Positions 30,391-40,543 of a DNA stretch of 64,000 nt are shown in pieces. Every line of letters begins with the position of its first letter. Position 1 is the first letter of the stretch. The notes beneath the pieces were generated by a model, which was not told where the DNA came from, did no database searches, and saw only the letters and a list, made by a program, of their open reading frames with translations. Position numbers and translations under genes: made by a program. The stretch is from Ornithodoros turicata (taxonomy: Eukaryota; Arthropoda; Arachnida; Ixodida; Argasidae): contig NC_088203.1 in assembly GCF_037126465.1 (NCBI RefSeq), positions 86,676,668 to 86,740,667 of the forward strand, given 5' to 3'.

Positions 30391-32685
30391 CTTTAAGCTA
30401 TTCAACTCTCTGTCCCCCTCTCTTTCCTGCTGTTCTTTCTCCATCTGTCCACGTATATACGTGGTGTTCCTGGGGATACCTTTTTCCGGAAATTCGGATC
30501 TCCCTGGGAGACAGACATTTTTCCGACGGTCGTCCCTCACATCTTCGGGTAGCCACACTTTGAACTTCCCACGAATATCCGTCGTTTGTCCTCACAGGAA
30601 GTTACACGGTGATGCCCGGACGTCGCACAGACTTGCGTTGCGTACGTGCTCAGGGCCCATCCATGTTCAGGACGTCCACCCATATAGCTCCTGGAGATGT
30701 CCACCTGACATCCATTTCAGGACATAGACGTTGGCATCTATTTCGGACGTCCGCAGGAGGTAGTGTTCTATCTGCTTCATAGCCACATTCCCTTCGCGAC
30801 GATAACAAGGAACAAAAAATATTTAAGCTATTCGGTATCGGAAGGATGTACGGCGTGAAGGCCGGTTTTCGAAAACATTTTTTTTAACGGTTTTGCTTCT
30901 TTCGGTCAGAACACATCTTTTCATGCAGGAGCCTACGGGCAGTGGTCACAGGGACGTCAGGGTGGAATCCGGCTTCTTTCAGCCTTGCGATATGTTATTC
31001 AAAACTGCTCTCTAGTGAATATGTTTGGCATGGATTGTTTACATTTCAAGTATGCACCTACAAGCCAAAAGATGAGTCCTTGATGAACTCCCATGTGATT
31101 GCAGGGGGGGGGGGGGGGGGCGTAGGTATATAGAGAGAGGTTCTTGTTTCGGTCCCACAGCAACACCATTTTCTTATCGCATATGCATATGCCTGGCAAT
31201 GACACTTTGCTCCCTAGCATTCGAATGCGCCTTCACCTACAAACGCTAGTGGTTTGTAAGTGGTACCGGCTTGATATCTCGTCACACTCAAAGACTCCAA
31301 ACACACGAATAAAATAAGTATTTAAAGAGATTGAAACATTTATTTTACTCAATAACAAGGCTTCGGATGGAGTCCGTCCTTCATCAGTTGCGATCGTCAG
31401 GTGCGATCAGGTGCGGTCGCACCTGATGAAGGACGGACTCCGTCCGAAAGCTTGTTTTTCAGTAAAATAAATGTTTCAATCTCTTTAAATATTTATTTTG
31501 TTCACTTGCGAGTGCTAGACTTCCCCCCCTTTTTTTTTGCCTGTTAGACTCCAAACACACCAAAGGAAACAGCTAATGCGTTGCAGGTAAGTATGATTTT
31601 GGTTGTACAAGCAAAATGGACAATACCAAGGAGAGGAACTATTTGGTGCGCTGTTGTTGTGAGCCGCCGAGGAGGTAAGTGGCCAGATCCCCATACGGTA
31701 GACAAATCGAGGCAGAGGCCGGTTGAGAAAGAGACGACGTGTATATATTTACATGATTGTACAGACAGAGACAACCCGTAGGTTGCAGGTGGCGGCTTAA
31801 ACAGCCAGCGCGTAGAAGGAATGAGGTTGCAGCCTTGAACGATTCCGGGAAGCCGTCCTCGTTTTCCCTTTTCATTAGGGAGTGGAAGGATCCCAGTGGC
31901 CCTCTTTGAAGATGTCCGCTCGCGTACCCCGGGAAGCTCAATATGGCGATATCTCAAGTCTCAACACTGTTCAAGCAGATTTTGTTTGGTATGAGTGTAT
32001 CGTCCTAGTCTACGGTTATTGCAGTAGCCACACCACACCCAACCCCGTCGGGATTTTTAACATTTTCATAGTTCCCATTTTCTATCTAATGTAATCTAGT
32101 ACAAGAAGAGGGAAATTGTTTTCTTCTTGCAAGATGATGTGGAGCGCATAGACCTCTTTCTGCGAGGCAGGTTGCGCGGGCGAACAGCAACGTCAGTGCC
32201 CCAAAATATGCAACGCGCTGTAGTTTAGCAGACGACGACGGCACGTTCAAATAGATGGTCTCGAGCTGTTCGCATTTGGCAAGATACACCGTTTGTTCTG
32301 TGGATTTCCTATAGGTTTCGTAGCTTTCCTTGGCGCTATACCGCTTCATACACCATGCAGATCCCGCTGATGAAACCACCTACTGTTGGATCTGTGGCCG
32401 CTTGTGCCCGAAATGGCACTGCGCTCGACTTGGCAATCTTTGCTGCAACAGCCTTGCTGGCTGCACGACAACGGGATGAGCAAGCACACAGGGAAGTGTC
32501 CGTCGGTGTCCGTAGTACTTCATTCAGGCACCATATCACTGTACCGCCATCACTGTATCACCATATCACTGTACCACCATCACTGTATCACCATATCGCT
32601 GTGCCCGATAGATTGATAACGTTAGCGTCTGAAGGAAAGGACACGCGCGCGGAACTGCAGTCCGTCATGCGTAATAAACAGGCAG
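30391..32685. repeat. 2.3-kb tandem duplication, unit 1
   Basis: Repeated almost base-for-base at 32,698-34,990. The only difference noticed is the length of a G-run (17 G at about 31,104-31,120 against 15 in unit 2). The unit starts CTTTAAGCTATTC and ends AATAAACAGGCAG. It contains the fold-back insertion at 31,307-31,545 and a 30-bp minisatellite near 32,530-32,605. I recognise no protein: the longest frames (31,544-31,957 minus; 32,355-32,870 plus) match no family I know. Confidence 0.92.
31307..31545 (+). mobile_element. Penelope-like tail insertion with hammerhead-like motif
   Basis: Flanked by a perfect 15-bp direct repeat AGACTCCAAACACAC (31,292-31,306 and 31,546-31,560). Inside, two arms face each other: GAAACATTTATTTTACT mirrored as AGTAAAATAAATGTTTC, and TCCGTCCTTCATCAG mirrored as CTGATGAAGGACGGA. 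The plus-strand arm reads CTGATGA-A-GGACGG-ACT-CCGTCC-GAAA, a hammerhead-like core around a 6-bp stem, followed by AATAAAT and a C-run plus T-run. Hammerhead motifs are known from Penelope-like elements. I could not build a convincing stem III or cleavage site, and there is one extra A before the stem. Confidence 0.55.
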
Positions 32686-32870
32686 CTATTAGGCAGGCTT
32701 TAAGCTATTCAACTCTCTGTCCCCCTCTCTTTCCTGCTGTTCTTTCTCCATCTGTCCACGTATATACGTGGTGTTCCTGGGGATACCTTTTTCCGGAAAT
32801 TCGGATCTCCCTGGGAGACAGACATTTTTCCGACGGTCGTCCCTCACATCTTCGGGTAGCCACACTTTGA
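32355..32870 (+). other. Unrecognised open frame across the duplication junction
   Basis: A 171-codon frame whose first part (to about 32,685) is shared with unit 2 and whose end is the start of unit 2. It includes a 10-residue repeat (HHITVPPSLY twice) from the 30-bp minisatellite. In unit 2 the equivalent frame ends at 35,001. The junction-dependent C-terminus argues against a real gene. Confidence 0.15.
32686..32697. other. 12-bp spacer between tandem units
   Basis: CTATTAGGCAGG separates the two units. The presence of unique bases at the join argues against a simple assembly overlap, but does not exclude misassembly. Confidence 0.85.
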
Positions 32871-34990
32871 ACTTCCCACGAATATCCGTCGTTTGTCCTC
32901 ACAGGAAGTTACACGGTGATGCCCGGACGTCGCACAGACTTGCGTTGCGTACGTGCTCAGGGCCCATCCATGTTCAGGACGTCCACCCATATAGCTCCTG
33001 GAGATGTCCACCTGACATCCATTTCAGGACATAGACGTTGGCATCTATTTCGGACGTCCGCAGGAGGTAGTGTTCTATCTGCTTCATAGCCACATTCCCT
33101 TCGCGACGATAACAAGGAACAAAAAATATTTAAGCTATTCGGTATCGGAAGGATGTACGGCGTGAAGGCCGGTTTTCGAAAACATTTTTTTTAACGGTTT
33201 TGCTTCTTTCGGTCAGAACACATCTTTTCATGCAGGAGCCTACGGGCAGTGGTCACAGGGACGTCAGGGTGGAATCCGGCTTCTTTCAGCCTTGCGATAT
33301 GTTATTCAAAACTGCTCTCTAGTGAATATGTTTGGCATGGATTGTTTACATTTCAAGTATGCACCTACAAGCCAAAAGATGAGTCCTTGATGAACTCCCA
33401 TGTGATTGCAGGGGGGGGGGGGGGGCGTAGGTATATAGAGAGAGGTTCTTGTTTCGGTCCCACAGCAACACCATTTTCTTATCGCATATGCATATGCCTG
33501 GCAATGACACTTTGCTCCCTAGCATTCGAATGCGCCTTCACCTACAAACGCTAGTGGTTTGTAAGTGGTACCGGCTTGATATCTCGTCACACTCAAAGAC
33601 TCCAAACACACGAATAAAATAAGTATTTAAAGAGATTGAAACATTTATTTTACTCAATAACAAGGCTTCGGATGGAGTCCGTCCTTCATCAGTTGCGATC
33701 GTCAGGTGCGATCAGGTGCGGTCGCACCTGATGAAGGACGGACTCCGTCCGAAAGCTTGTTTTTCAGTAAAATAAATGTTTCAATCTCTTTAAATATTTA
33801 TTTTGTTCACTTGCGAGTGCTAGACTTCCCCCCCTTTTTTTTTGCCTGTTAGACTCCAAACACACCAAAGGAAACAGCTAATGCGTTGCAGGTAAGTATG
33901 ATTTTGGTTGTACAAGCAAAATGGACAATACCAAGGAGAGGAACTATTTGGTGCGCTGTTGTTGTGAGCCGCCGAGGAGGTAAGTGGCCAGATCCCCATA
34001 CGGTAGACAAATCGAGGCAGAGGCCGGTTGAGAAAGAGACGACGTGTATATATTTACATGATTGTACAGACAGAGACAACCCGTAGGTTGCAGGTGGCGG
34101 CTTAAACAGCCAGCGCGTAGAAGGAATGAGGTTGCAGCCTTGAACGATTCCGGGAAGCCGTCCTCGTTTTCCCTTTTCATTAGGGAGTGGAAGGATCCCA
34201 GTGGCCCTCTTTGAAGATGTCCGCTCGCGTACCCCGGGAAGCTCAATATGGCGATATCTCAAGTCTCAACACTGTTCAAGCAGATTTTGTTTGGTATGAG
34301 TGTATCGTCCTAGTCTACGGTTATTGCAGTAGCCACACCACACCCAACCCCGTCGGGATTTTTAACATTTTCATAGTTCCCATTTTCTATCTAATGTAAT
34401 CTAGTACAAGAAGAGGGAAATTGTTTTCTTCTTGCAAGATGATGTGGAGCGCATAGACCTCTTTCTGCGAGGCAGGTTGCGCGGGCGAACAGCAACGTCA
34501 GTGCCCCAAAATATGCAACGCGCTGTAGTTTAGCAGACGACGACGGCACGTTCAAATAGATGGTCTCGAGCTGTTCGCATTTGGCAAGATACACCGTTTG
34601 TTCTGTGGATTTCCTATAGGTTTCGTAGCTTTCCTTGGCGCTATACCGCTTCATACACCATGCAGATCCCGCTGATGAAACCACCTACTGTTGGATCTGT
34701 GGCCGCTTGTGCCCGAAATGGCACTGCGCTCGACTTGGCAATCTTTGCTGCAACAGCCTTGCTGGCTGCACGACAACGGGATGAGCAAGCACACAGGGAA
34801 GTGTCCGTCGGTGTCCGTAGTACTTCATTCAGGCACCATATCACTGTACCGCCATCACTGTATCACCATATCACTGTACCACCATCACTGTATCACCATA
34901 TCGCTGTGCCCGATAGATTGATAACGTTAGCGTCTGAAGGAAAGGACACGCGCGCGGAACTGCAGTCCGTCATGCGTAATAAACAGGCAG
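32698..34990. repeat. 2.3-kb tandem duplication, unit 2
   Basis: A direct copy of 30,391-32,685, offset by 2307 bp before the G-run and 2305 bp after it. After the shared end AATAAACAGGCAG it continues TGGCGGCTTGAGC, unlike unit 1. Confidence 0.92.
33612..33850 (+). mobile_element. Penelope-like tail insertion, duplicated copy
   Basis: The unit 2 copy of 31,307-31,545, with the same 15-bp flanking repeats (33,597-33,611 and 33,851-33,865). It arose by duplication, not by a second insertion. Confidence 0.55.
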
Positions 34991-36603
34991 TGGCGGCTTG
35001 AGCAACTCAACCGAACCACTCACATCCACGACAACAAGCCGCGTCAGTAATGTTGTAATGTCCTTGGTAAAAACAACCGGACCTCCACCGTCATCCTTCA
35101 AGACGGAGTGCTTTGATGGGATTCCCAGATGGGGATTTGCGCGCTACCCGAAAGGCAAGGAACGCTTTGTCATAGGCGGCTCGCTAGAAGGATGGCGCTA
35201 ATAAGGTGGGGCTCGGCTCCTCACTAATGCCTCGGTAATAATCCGACATTGCCCCGGCACGGAAAAGAGGCGCCTGGGTAAGAAGGAAAGAAAATAATCC
35301 GTATAAATATATGTCTTCGGGAACGCGGGGTCTTGGTTTTCGTCGCAAGAAATTGAAACATTCCACAGAGAAAATCATTAATGCGCCAGCATAGCCGATG
35401 GTTCTTACGCATAATGAGTCATTAACTGTAACGATGCGCTCGAGAAACATGAAAGCATTGTACGAGAGATGTCTCTAATGAAACGATGATCACATTCCTC
35501 ATGTGGATGGAACAGGAATGGGTAGTCACGCAACCCCGCTGCAGCGAGGAAGCAGTACGACATTGAACATCAATACGAAATTTGGAATACCTCGATTATT
35601 TTGTTCGGCCCGATTTCTATTTCGTAGCAGTTTTGAAGAAGTTGCTATCTTGGGTAGGCTATACTTAGGGCCCGACACGTTCGGGTTAAGCCCGATTCCT
35701 CCCTCCCGAGTCAGTTATGGACCAATTCGGATTAAAACCGATTTTTCATGAATTCCAATCACGTACCGCGTATCGGGTGCACTATTTAGTAGCAAGCTGA
35801 TGATGATGATGATGATTAGTATTTTAATGGCGCAGCAGCAACGGAGGCTTTAGTAGCAAGCTGTACGCATGTTTGTTGTAAATACCATTTCAGTGGGAAC
35901 AATAAACTATTGCGAAGCACATTTGATTTTATGTGCGCACAAAGTCAAAGGTGTTTCGTATAGTGCACCATGGTGCTTGGAACATATCAGTCGTGAGAAA
36001 CGCGTGTTTCACCAATAAGTGCTCCTTTAACTGCGAACCGTATGCTGGACACAAAGGAAAAAGTGCCCCGTTAACTCCCGAATGTATCAATAGCAGCCGA
36101 TTTCCCCCGAATTACATATTTTAAAAAAGCACCCGATTCCACCCTCCTCCAGCTGTAACCCACCCTGTTCCATCGTCGTAATCTATTTGATGTTGTTGTT
36201 GTTGTGTGCACTAATCAAACGACGCACTGCCTTCGGCGACCAAATACCTCGGCCATTCCAGGCCTGCGGAATGCAACTTCTGCAGCCGCCTGGGCTGGGT
36301 ATACACATGTTTAGCTACAACGTCGTTAAAGGGGCGGTCCCATTCATCCCAGTCGATGTCGAAACTATAGTGTCATCACTATTACTAACTATAGTGTCAG
36401 TACTCCTCGCGGGTCACTGAACATCGTATCGAAACTCCCACGCAGAAGAGCGGCGTGGTTTGACTGTTATTCGATGGAATACATGACAAGACCAGACGCC
36501 GGATGTTGAGAGTATGCCGGAATTCCCTCTCTGGAAAGACGAGTAGACGTCACTCCCCAAGAGCCAATGAGGGTCCGACCTTGAGAAAAGGAATGCCACG
36601 GCC
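34991..36603. other. Intergenic; no supported gene
   Basis: A (GAT)n microsatellite lies at about 35,800-35,815 and a short TTG run at 36,191-36,205. The CCCGATTCC/CCGATTT-type sequence around 35,690-35,740 and 36,090-36,140 looks repeat-derived. No recognisable protein. Confidence 0.4.
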
Positions 36604-37060
36604 GTGCCAGCACCACCTAGATACAGAAAGCCTGCGCGCGCTCATCGACGTGACGTAACAATTAAGAGTCAGCCAATCAGGATCGTGTTTTCAACGGCCG
36701 TAGACAATCACGAACGTGCTTTCAGCTGTCGTGGCCATGGAGAAGAACCGCCGTCGTCTGCGAGTTGTGATTGAACGTCCTCGCGTACTAAATGGGGAAA
36801 CTTGGATATAAAGGTATAAAAACTGTCTCAATCTTTCTCAAAACTGATTTTTCTGGGACGCGTCTTCCACTTTTTGTCTAAATATTTGGTCTGCAGATTC
36901 CAAATGAGCTGCAATCATTTGCGGGTTCTTGAATTCGCAGAACGGTGAATCGCCGTAGCAGACGAATTCATTCGGAATGAATTCGTCAGACGAATTCATC
37001 CGGAAAGAGGGAGAGGAGGCAATGCGCAAGCTTTCTCCATCTAGGTGGTGTTGGCCGTGC
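36604..37060. mobile_element. Inverted-repeat element, CAGCACCACCTAGAT ends
   Basis: GTGCCAGCACCACCTAGATA at the left is mirrored by ATCTAGGTGGTGTTGGCCGT at the right (37,039-37,058), and the adjacent AGAAAGC is mirrored as GCTTTCT. About 0.45 kb and non-coding. It contains a local GAATTC-rich palindrome at 36,961-36,987. Confidence 0.65.
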
Positions 37061-38088
37061 GGCTGTCTCACAGACATACGGGGCGTCTGGGTGGGCGACT
37101 TTGTCATCTAAGAGTCACCCTCTCACTCCTCCGCTTAGTGAGTGTCGTCACACCAATGAAGCCTCTGATAGTTGGCCCATGTCGAAAATAGTGGTTTCGG
37201 TTTCGTAGATGGGTTGCCGGATGCGACCGTTCCTATAAACAATGCGTGATGTCTGATTTCAGTGGTTGTTACGCATTCAGGTTTGAAAGGTTAGTCCACA
37301 GATAGATGGCTGCACTCTTCGCTTGAAAAGCTGCGCAACGCACCAGAAGGTACAACGTTGATCTTTTTCAACTTTACTATAAATTGAGAAACTTCGAAGA
37401 AAGCCAAGAACATTTTTCACGTGCACCTAAAATCTAACGAACTACTGCAAAGCGGTTCGCCTGCTGCTTGCCACGTCTTTTGTTCGCCATACTTACTGCT
37501 CCCCGTTGTCAGGATTCAGGTAAATCCATCCATATCGTTTCATATCGTTTTGTGGCTACGCCCCTTGTGGACTAAGGCCTACATGTAGCGAACTTGAGAT
37601 TAACGGTCTTACAAGTTTGCTTTTATTAGAGGCCGTCATCTATCTTTATAATCGAGGCGAAGGAAGACATTTCCAAATATATATTTTACCGGTGTCTGGG
37701 TTTTCTTGAACTTTTTGGCATTGGCTGAATAGAAAAGAAAAGGAAGACAACGTCATTTATTTATTTTTTTCCTTCTTCATTTCTTTTTCCAGAGTGGGGG
37801 AGGGGCGGTATGTTTATTAAGAAAAAAAGAAAGCAAAGGTTAGCCAGGAAAAGAGACGGCTTGCTATTCCGAAAAAAAGGAAAAAAAGGGGAAGGGTAAA
37901 ACGAAAAAGAAAAGGAAGGAAAAGAAAAAGGGAGGACACGAAATAAAGCATGAAAAGAAAAAAGAAAAACGGGGGAATCAAAAAAAAAGGAACGAAAGAA
38001 AAACAAAACGAAAGGAAAAGGAAAAAAAAACAAACAGAAAGAAAGGAAAAGGAAAGAAAGAAAGAAGAGAATAAACACTAGCACAACG

Positions 38089-38568
38089 TTACATGCAGTT
38101 CACGACTCCTGAGACTCGGAGAAAACCGAGGAGAGCGGCAGTGACAGCCCACTGGTTGGGGTGCAAGACGGGGCCAAGAAGAGCGGCCAACGAAAAGTCG
38201 TTACAGCCAATCCGGAGCAGACGGCAGCGGAGGGTGTCCCTATGTTGAAGGTGCTGCTGGCAATACAGGAGCTGGTGTGGGATGTCAGCTTCCACTCCAC
38301 AGACATTACAGTTTGGTGAATTTAGCCGGCTCATCTTGAAGACAACTAAGGGTGTACGGGCAACATTCAGTCGTAGGTGGTGGAGAAGGGATTCTTCTTT
38401 ACGGCTGCGGTGGCAAGTGATGACGAACTCCATCAATGGGTCGTAAGAATTAGTTGTAAGTCGTAGTTTCGGCACGGAATTGCTGAGCACATGTGGCACT
38501 CCGACGGCGTATGCATAGACGGCATGTGGAGTCTGTAAGTGGCAGAGGTGCCGGGGCCGAAGTGTCAT
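38089..38568 (-). pseudogene. LINE ORF2 C-terminus (element C)
   Basis: A 159-residue frame with LHHLRLNVARTP, the zinc-binding pattern CNVCGVEADIPHQLLYC and the signature FSLAALLGPVL, ending at the native stop. It is separated from the RNase H segment by a frameshift. Confidence 0.8.
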
Positions 38569-38569
38569 C

Positions 38570-38929
38570 AGACCCAGCGCGTCTCGCTACTGCGTCTGCT
38601 AGGGTATTTCAATACACGCCTACGTGGCCAGGGACCCATTGAAACGTGATGTTCTAACCAGTGGCGAAGAGTTGATTGAATTTTTGAAGCGTCATGGTGT
38701 GCAAATCGCTTATTATGCTGGGGGGAGATGACGAAAACATATCTAATGATGCCTTGCTGTCGGTAAGAATGACACACGTTCCGTGCCCTGATTCGGTAAT
38801 ATGCTCCAGTGCTGCCAGGATACCAAACAGTTCGGCTTCTGTCGAGGACACTGTATTGTGGAGTTTGAAACCATGCCCCAGGTCTTCATTCGGAACTGAG
38901 AAAGCCGCGCTGGAACTATCTTGGGCGAC
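38570..38929 (-). pseudogene. RNase H domain remnant (element C)
   Basis: The frame at 38,851-38,654 has SSTEAELFGILAALEH (motif with the catalytic Glu) and VILTDSKASL (catalytic Asp). A frameshift then leads to FQWVPGHVGVY and NTLADAVARRA (last Asp) near 38,640-38,590. The D-E-D-D set can be traced but not in one frame. Confidence 0.75.
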
Positions 38930-40356
38930 TTACTCGGTGTGTTGAGGCGAGGTGCTCCAGTGTGAGCTGGTGGGCCGCAACTGTGGGTACGTCTTTCTTG
39001 CGTTGGAGGCCAGGGATGTTAGAGCCAATACAGGGTCTTTCAAGAGCCACATCGCCGGTGTATAGGATGGTGTAGACGCGGGAGATGGAATACTCCCTTT
39101 CAGGCGGGCAATGGCACTGCCGAAAGCAGACGCCGGGCAGTCCTCATCAATGCGATAAAGAGAGTGGAGCGGGTGCCGTGTAATGTAGCGTGTATAAGCG
39201 CGAAGGGTATCACCATTCCGCGGTATGTGAACCGACTGCTCTCGCGCCTCTGCCAAGACAGAATACGTCTCCGTTGTCCTGGGGACTCCCAAACAGACAC
39301 GGAGACTACGGGCCTGGATGTTGAGCAGTTCCTGTTCTTGGGTTCGACTGCGACCATGCAGATTGGGTAAGCTGTACCGCAATGTCCCCAACACCAGGGC
39401 TTGATGGACACGATAGAGGTCAGAGCATGACGTGTCCCAGGATGCACCAGCAATACGCCTCAGTACATTTACCAAACAGTTTGCCTTGGTAGCAAGCAGC
39501 TTCACATGCTGGGACCACGTCATGCAACGATCAATTGTAATTCCCAGGTATCGGCAGGTCGTGAAAAAGGTCAGGGGTGAGCCATCAATGAAAAGTGGGT
39601 GCTTATGCAATGATCTCCGTGAGAATGCCATGGCTACTGTCTTGCTAGGCGAGACAACCAAGCCGCGGTCCAAGAGGTATCTTGAAATGATGTTTAATGA
39701 ATTTTGTAGTCGGCGTTGGATCGTGTCACGCCGAACGGCGGAAGTCCAGACACATATGTCGTCAGCATATATTGTAATGTGAGTGTGATTATGAAGCTGC
39801 GCAGGAAGAGAAGCCATAATGATATTGAATAAGAGGGGACTGAGGACGCTCCCTTGTGGGACACCACGGTGCACGCGCAACGTCGCAGTGTCCCCGTCAG
39901 CGGTGTGCACAAACAGGGAGCGGTCAGCCAAGAAGCCTTTGATCCATGACCAGGGGCAGCCCCAGACTTCAGCTTCTGAAAGCGTCGCCATGATTGCGCT
40001 ATGGTGGACACTGTCGTACGCTTTCTTGACGTTGAGGAAGACAGCGGCTGTCAATAAACCTTCGGCCCTTGCCTGTTGTATCCTACTGGTTAGAGTTATG
40101 ACGCTGTCCATCGCTGAGCGGCCTGGGCGAAATCCCGCCATCTCCTCGGGAAAAAACACCGTGCTCTCAAGGTACCAGCTCAGGCGATTGAATATTATAC
40201 GTTCCAAGGTCTTCCCCACACAGCTTGTAAGAGCTATTGGGCGGAAAGAATCGATGTGATGCGGCGATTGACCTGGTTTCAGTAGAGGGACCACAATCGC
40301 GGTCTTCCACTCGTTAGGGACTTCCCCTTGGCTCCAGCTCTCGTTGAAGGTCCGTA
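38930..40356 (-). pseudogene. Reverse transcriptase, main part (element C)
   Basis: The open frame 40,294-38,930 (454 residues; sequence continues upstream to the E insertion at 40,367 as ATLLRTFNESW). It has LTSCVGKTLERIIFNRLSWY, AGFRPGRSAMDSV, the motif A region FLNVKKAYDSV, RGVPQGSVLSPLLF and IYADDICVWT. The motif A catalytic Asp appears as N (FLNVKKAYD instead of FLDVKKAYD), so this copy should be catalytically dead. The thumb follows with LNIQARSLRVCLG, as in element A. Confidence 0.88.
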
Positions 40357-40367
40357 GGAGGGTTGCT
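40357..40367. repeat. Target-site duplication, element E (3' side)
   Basis: GGAGGGTTGCT, repeated exactly at 45,291-45,301. On the minus strand it encodes part of the RT sequence of element C, so one copy is host sequence duplicated by the insertion. Confidence 0.9.
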
Positions 40368-40543
40368 GTTTAGGATATTTAATATAACCAAGTAAACGTG
40401 TGTAGTACAAGTTCAATACAGTTCCAATATAATGTAGCACAAACTAATTACACAAAATGCTTACACAAGAGAAGTCACACTCTAAGACAAGCTAAAACAA
40501 GTGTAATATTCCCAAAGAATCCCACAAAACGCCACTAACGCCA
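40368..40543 (-). other. 3' UTR of element E
   Basis: Between the ORF2 stop and the target duplication. On the minus strand it is T-rich and ends TTATATTAAATATCCTAAAC. No AATAAA signal or tail is obvious. Confidence 0.75.

Noticed and set aside
31400..31460. Canonical hammerhead ribozyme
   Set aside because: The core CTGATGA...GAAA and stem II are there, but there is an extra A before stem II and I could not place stem III and the cleavage triplet. It is reported only as hammerhead-like.
31544..31957. 137-residue minus-strand frame in the tandem unit as a gene
   Set aside because: It overlaps the right edge of the fold-back insertion, has no recognisable domain, and opposite-strand frames are also open.
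32355..32870. 171-residue frame spanning the duplication junction as a fusion gene
   Set aside because: Its C-terminal half is the incidental start of unit 2, and the same frame ends elsewhere in unit 2.
37761..38084. 107-residue minus-strand frame rich in F, L, S and P
   Set aside because: It is the translation of the pyrimidine-rich 3' UTR of element C; low complexity, not a protein.
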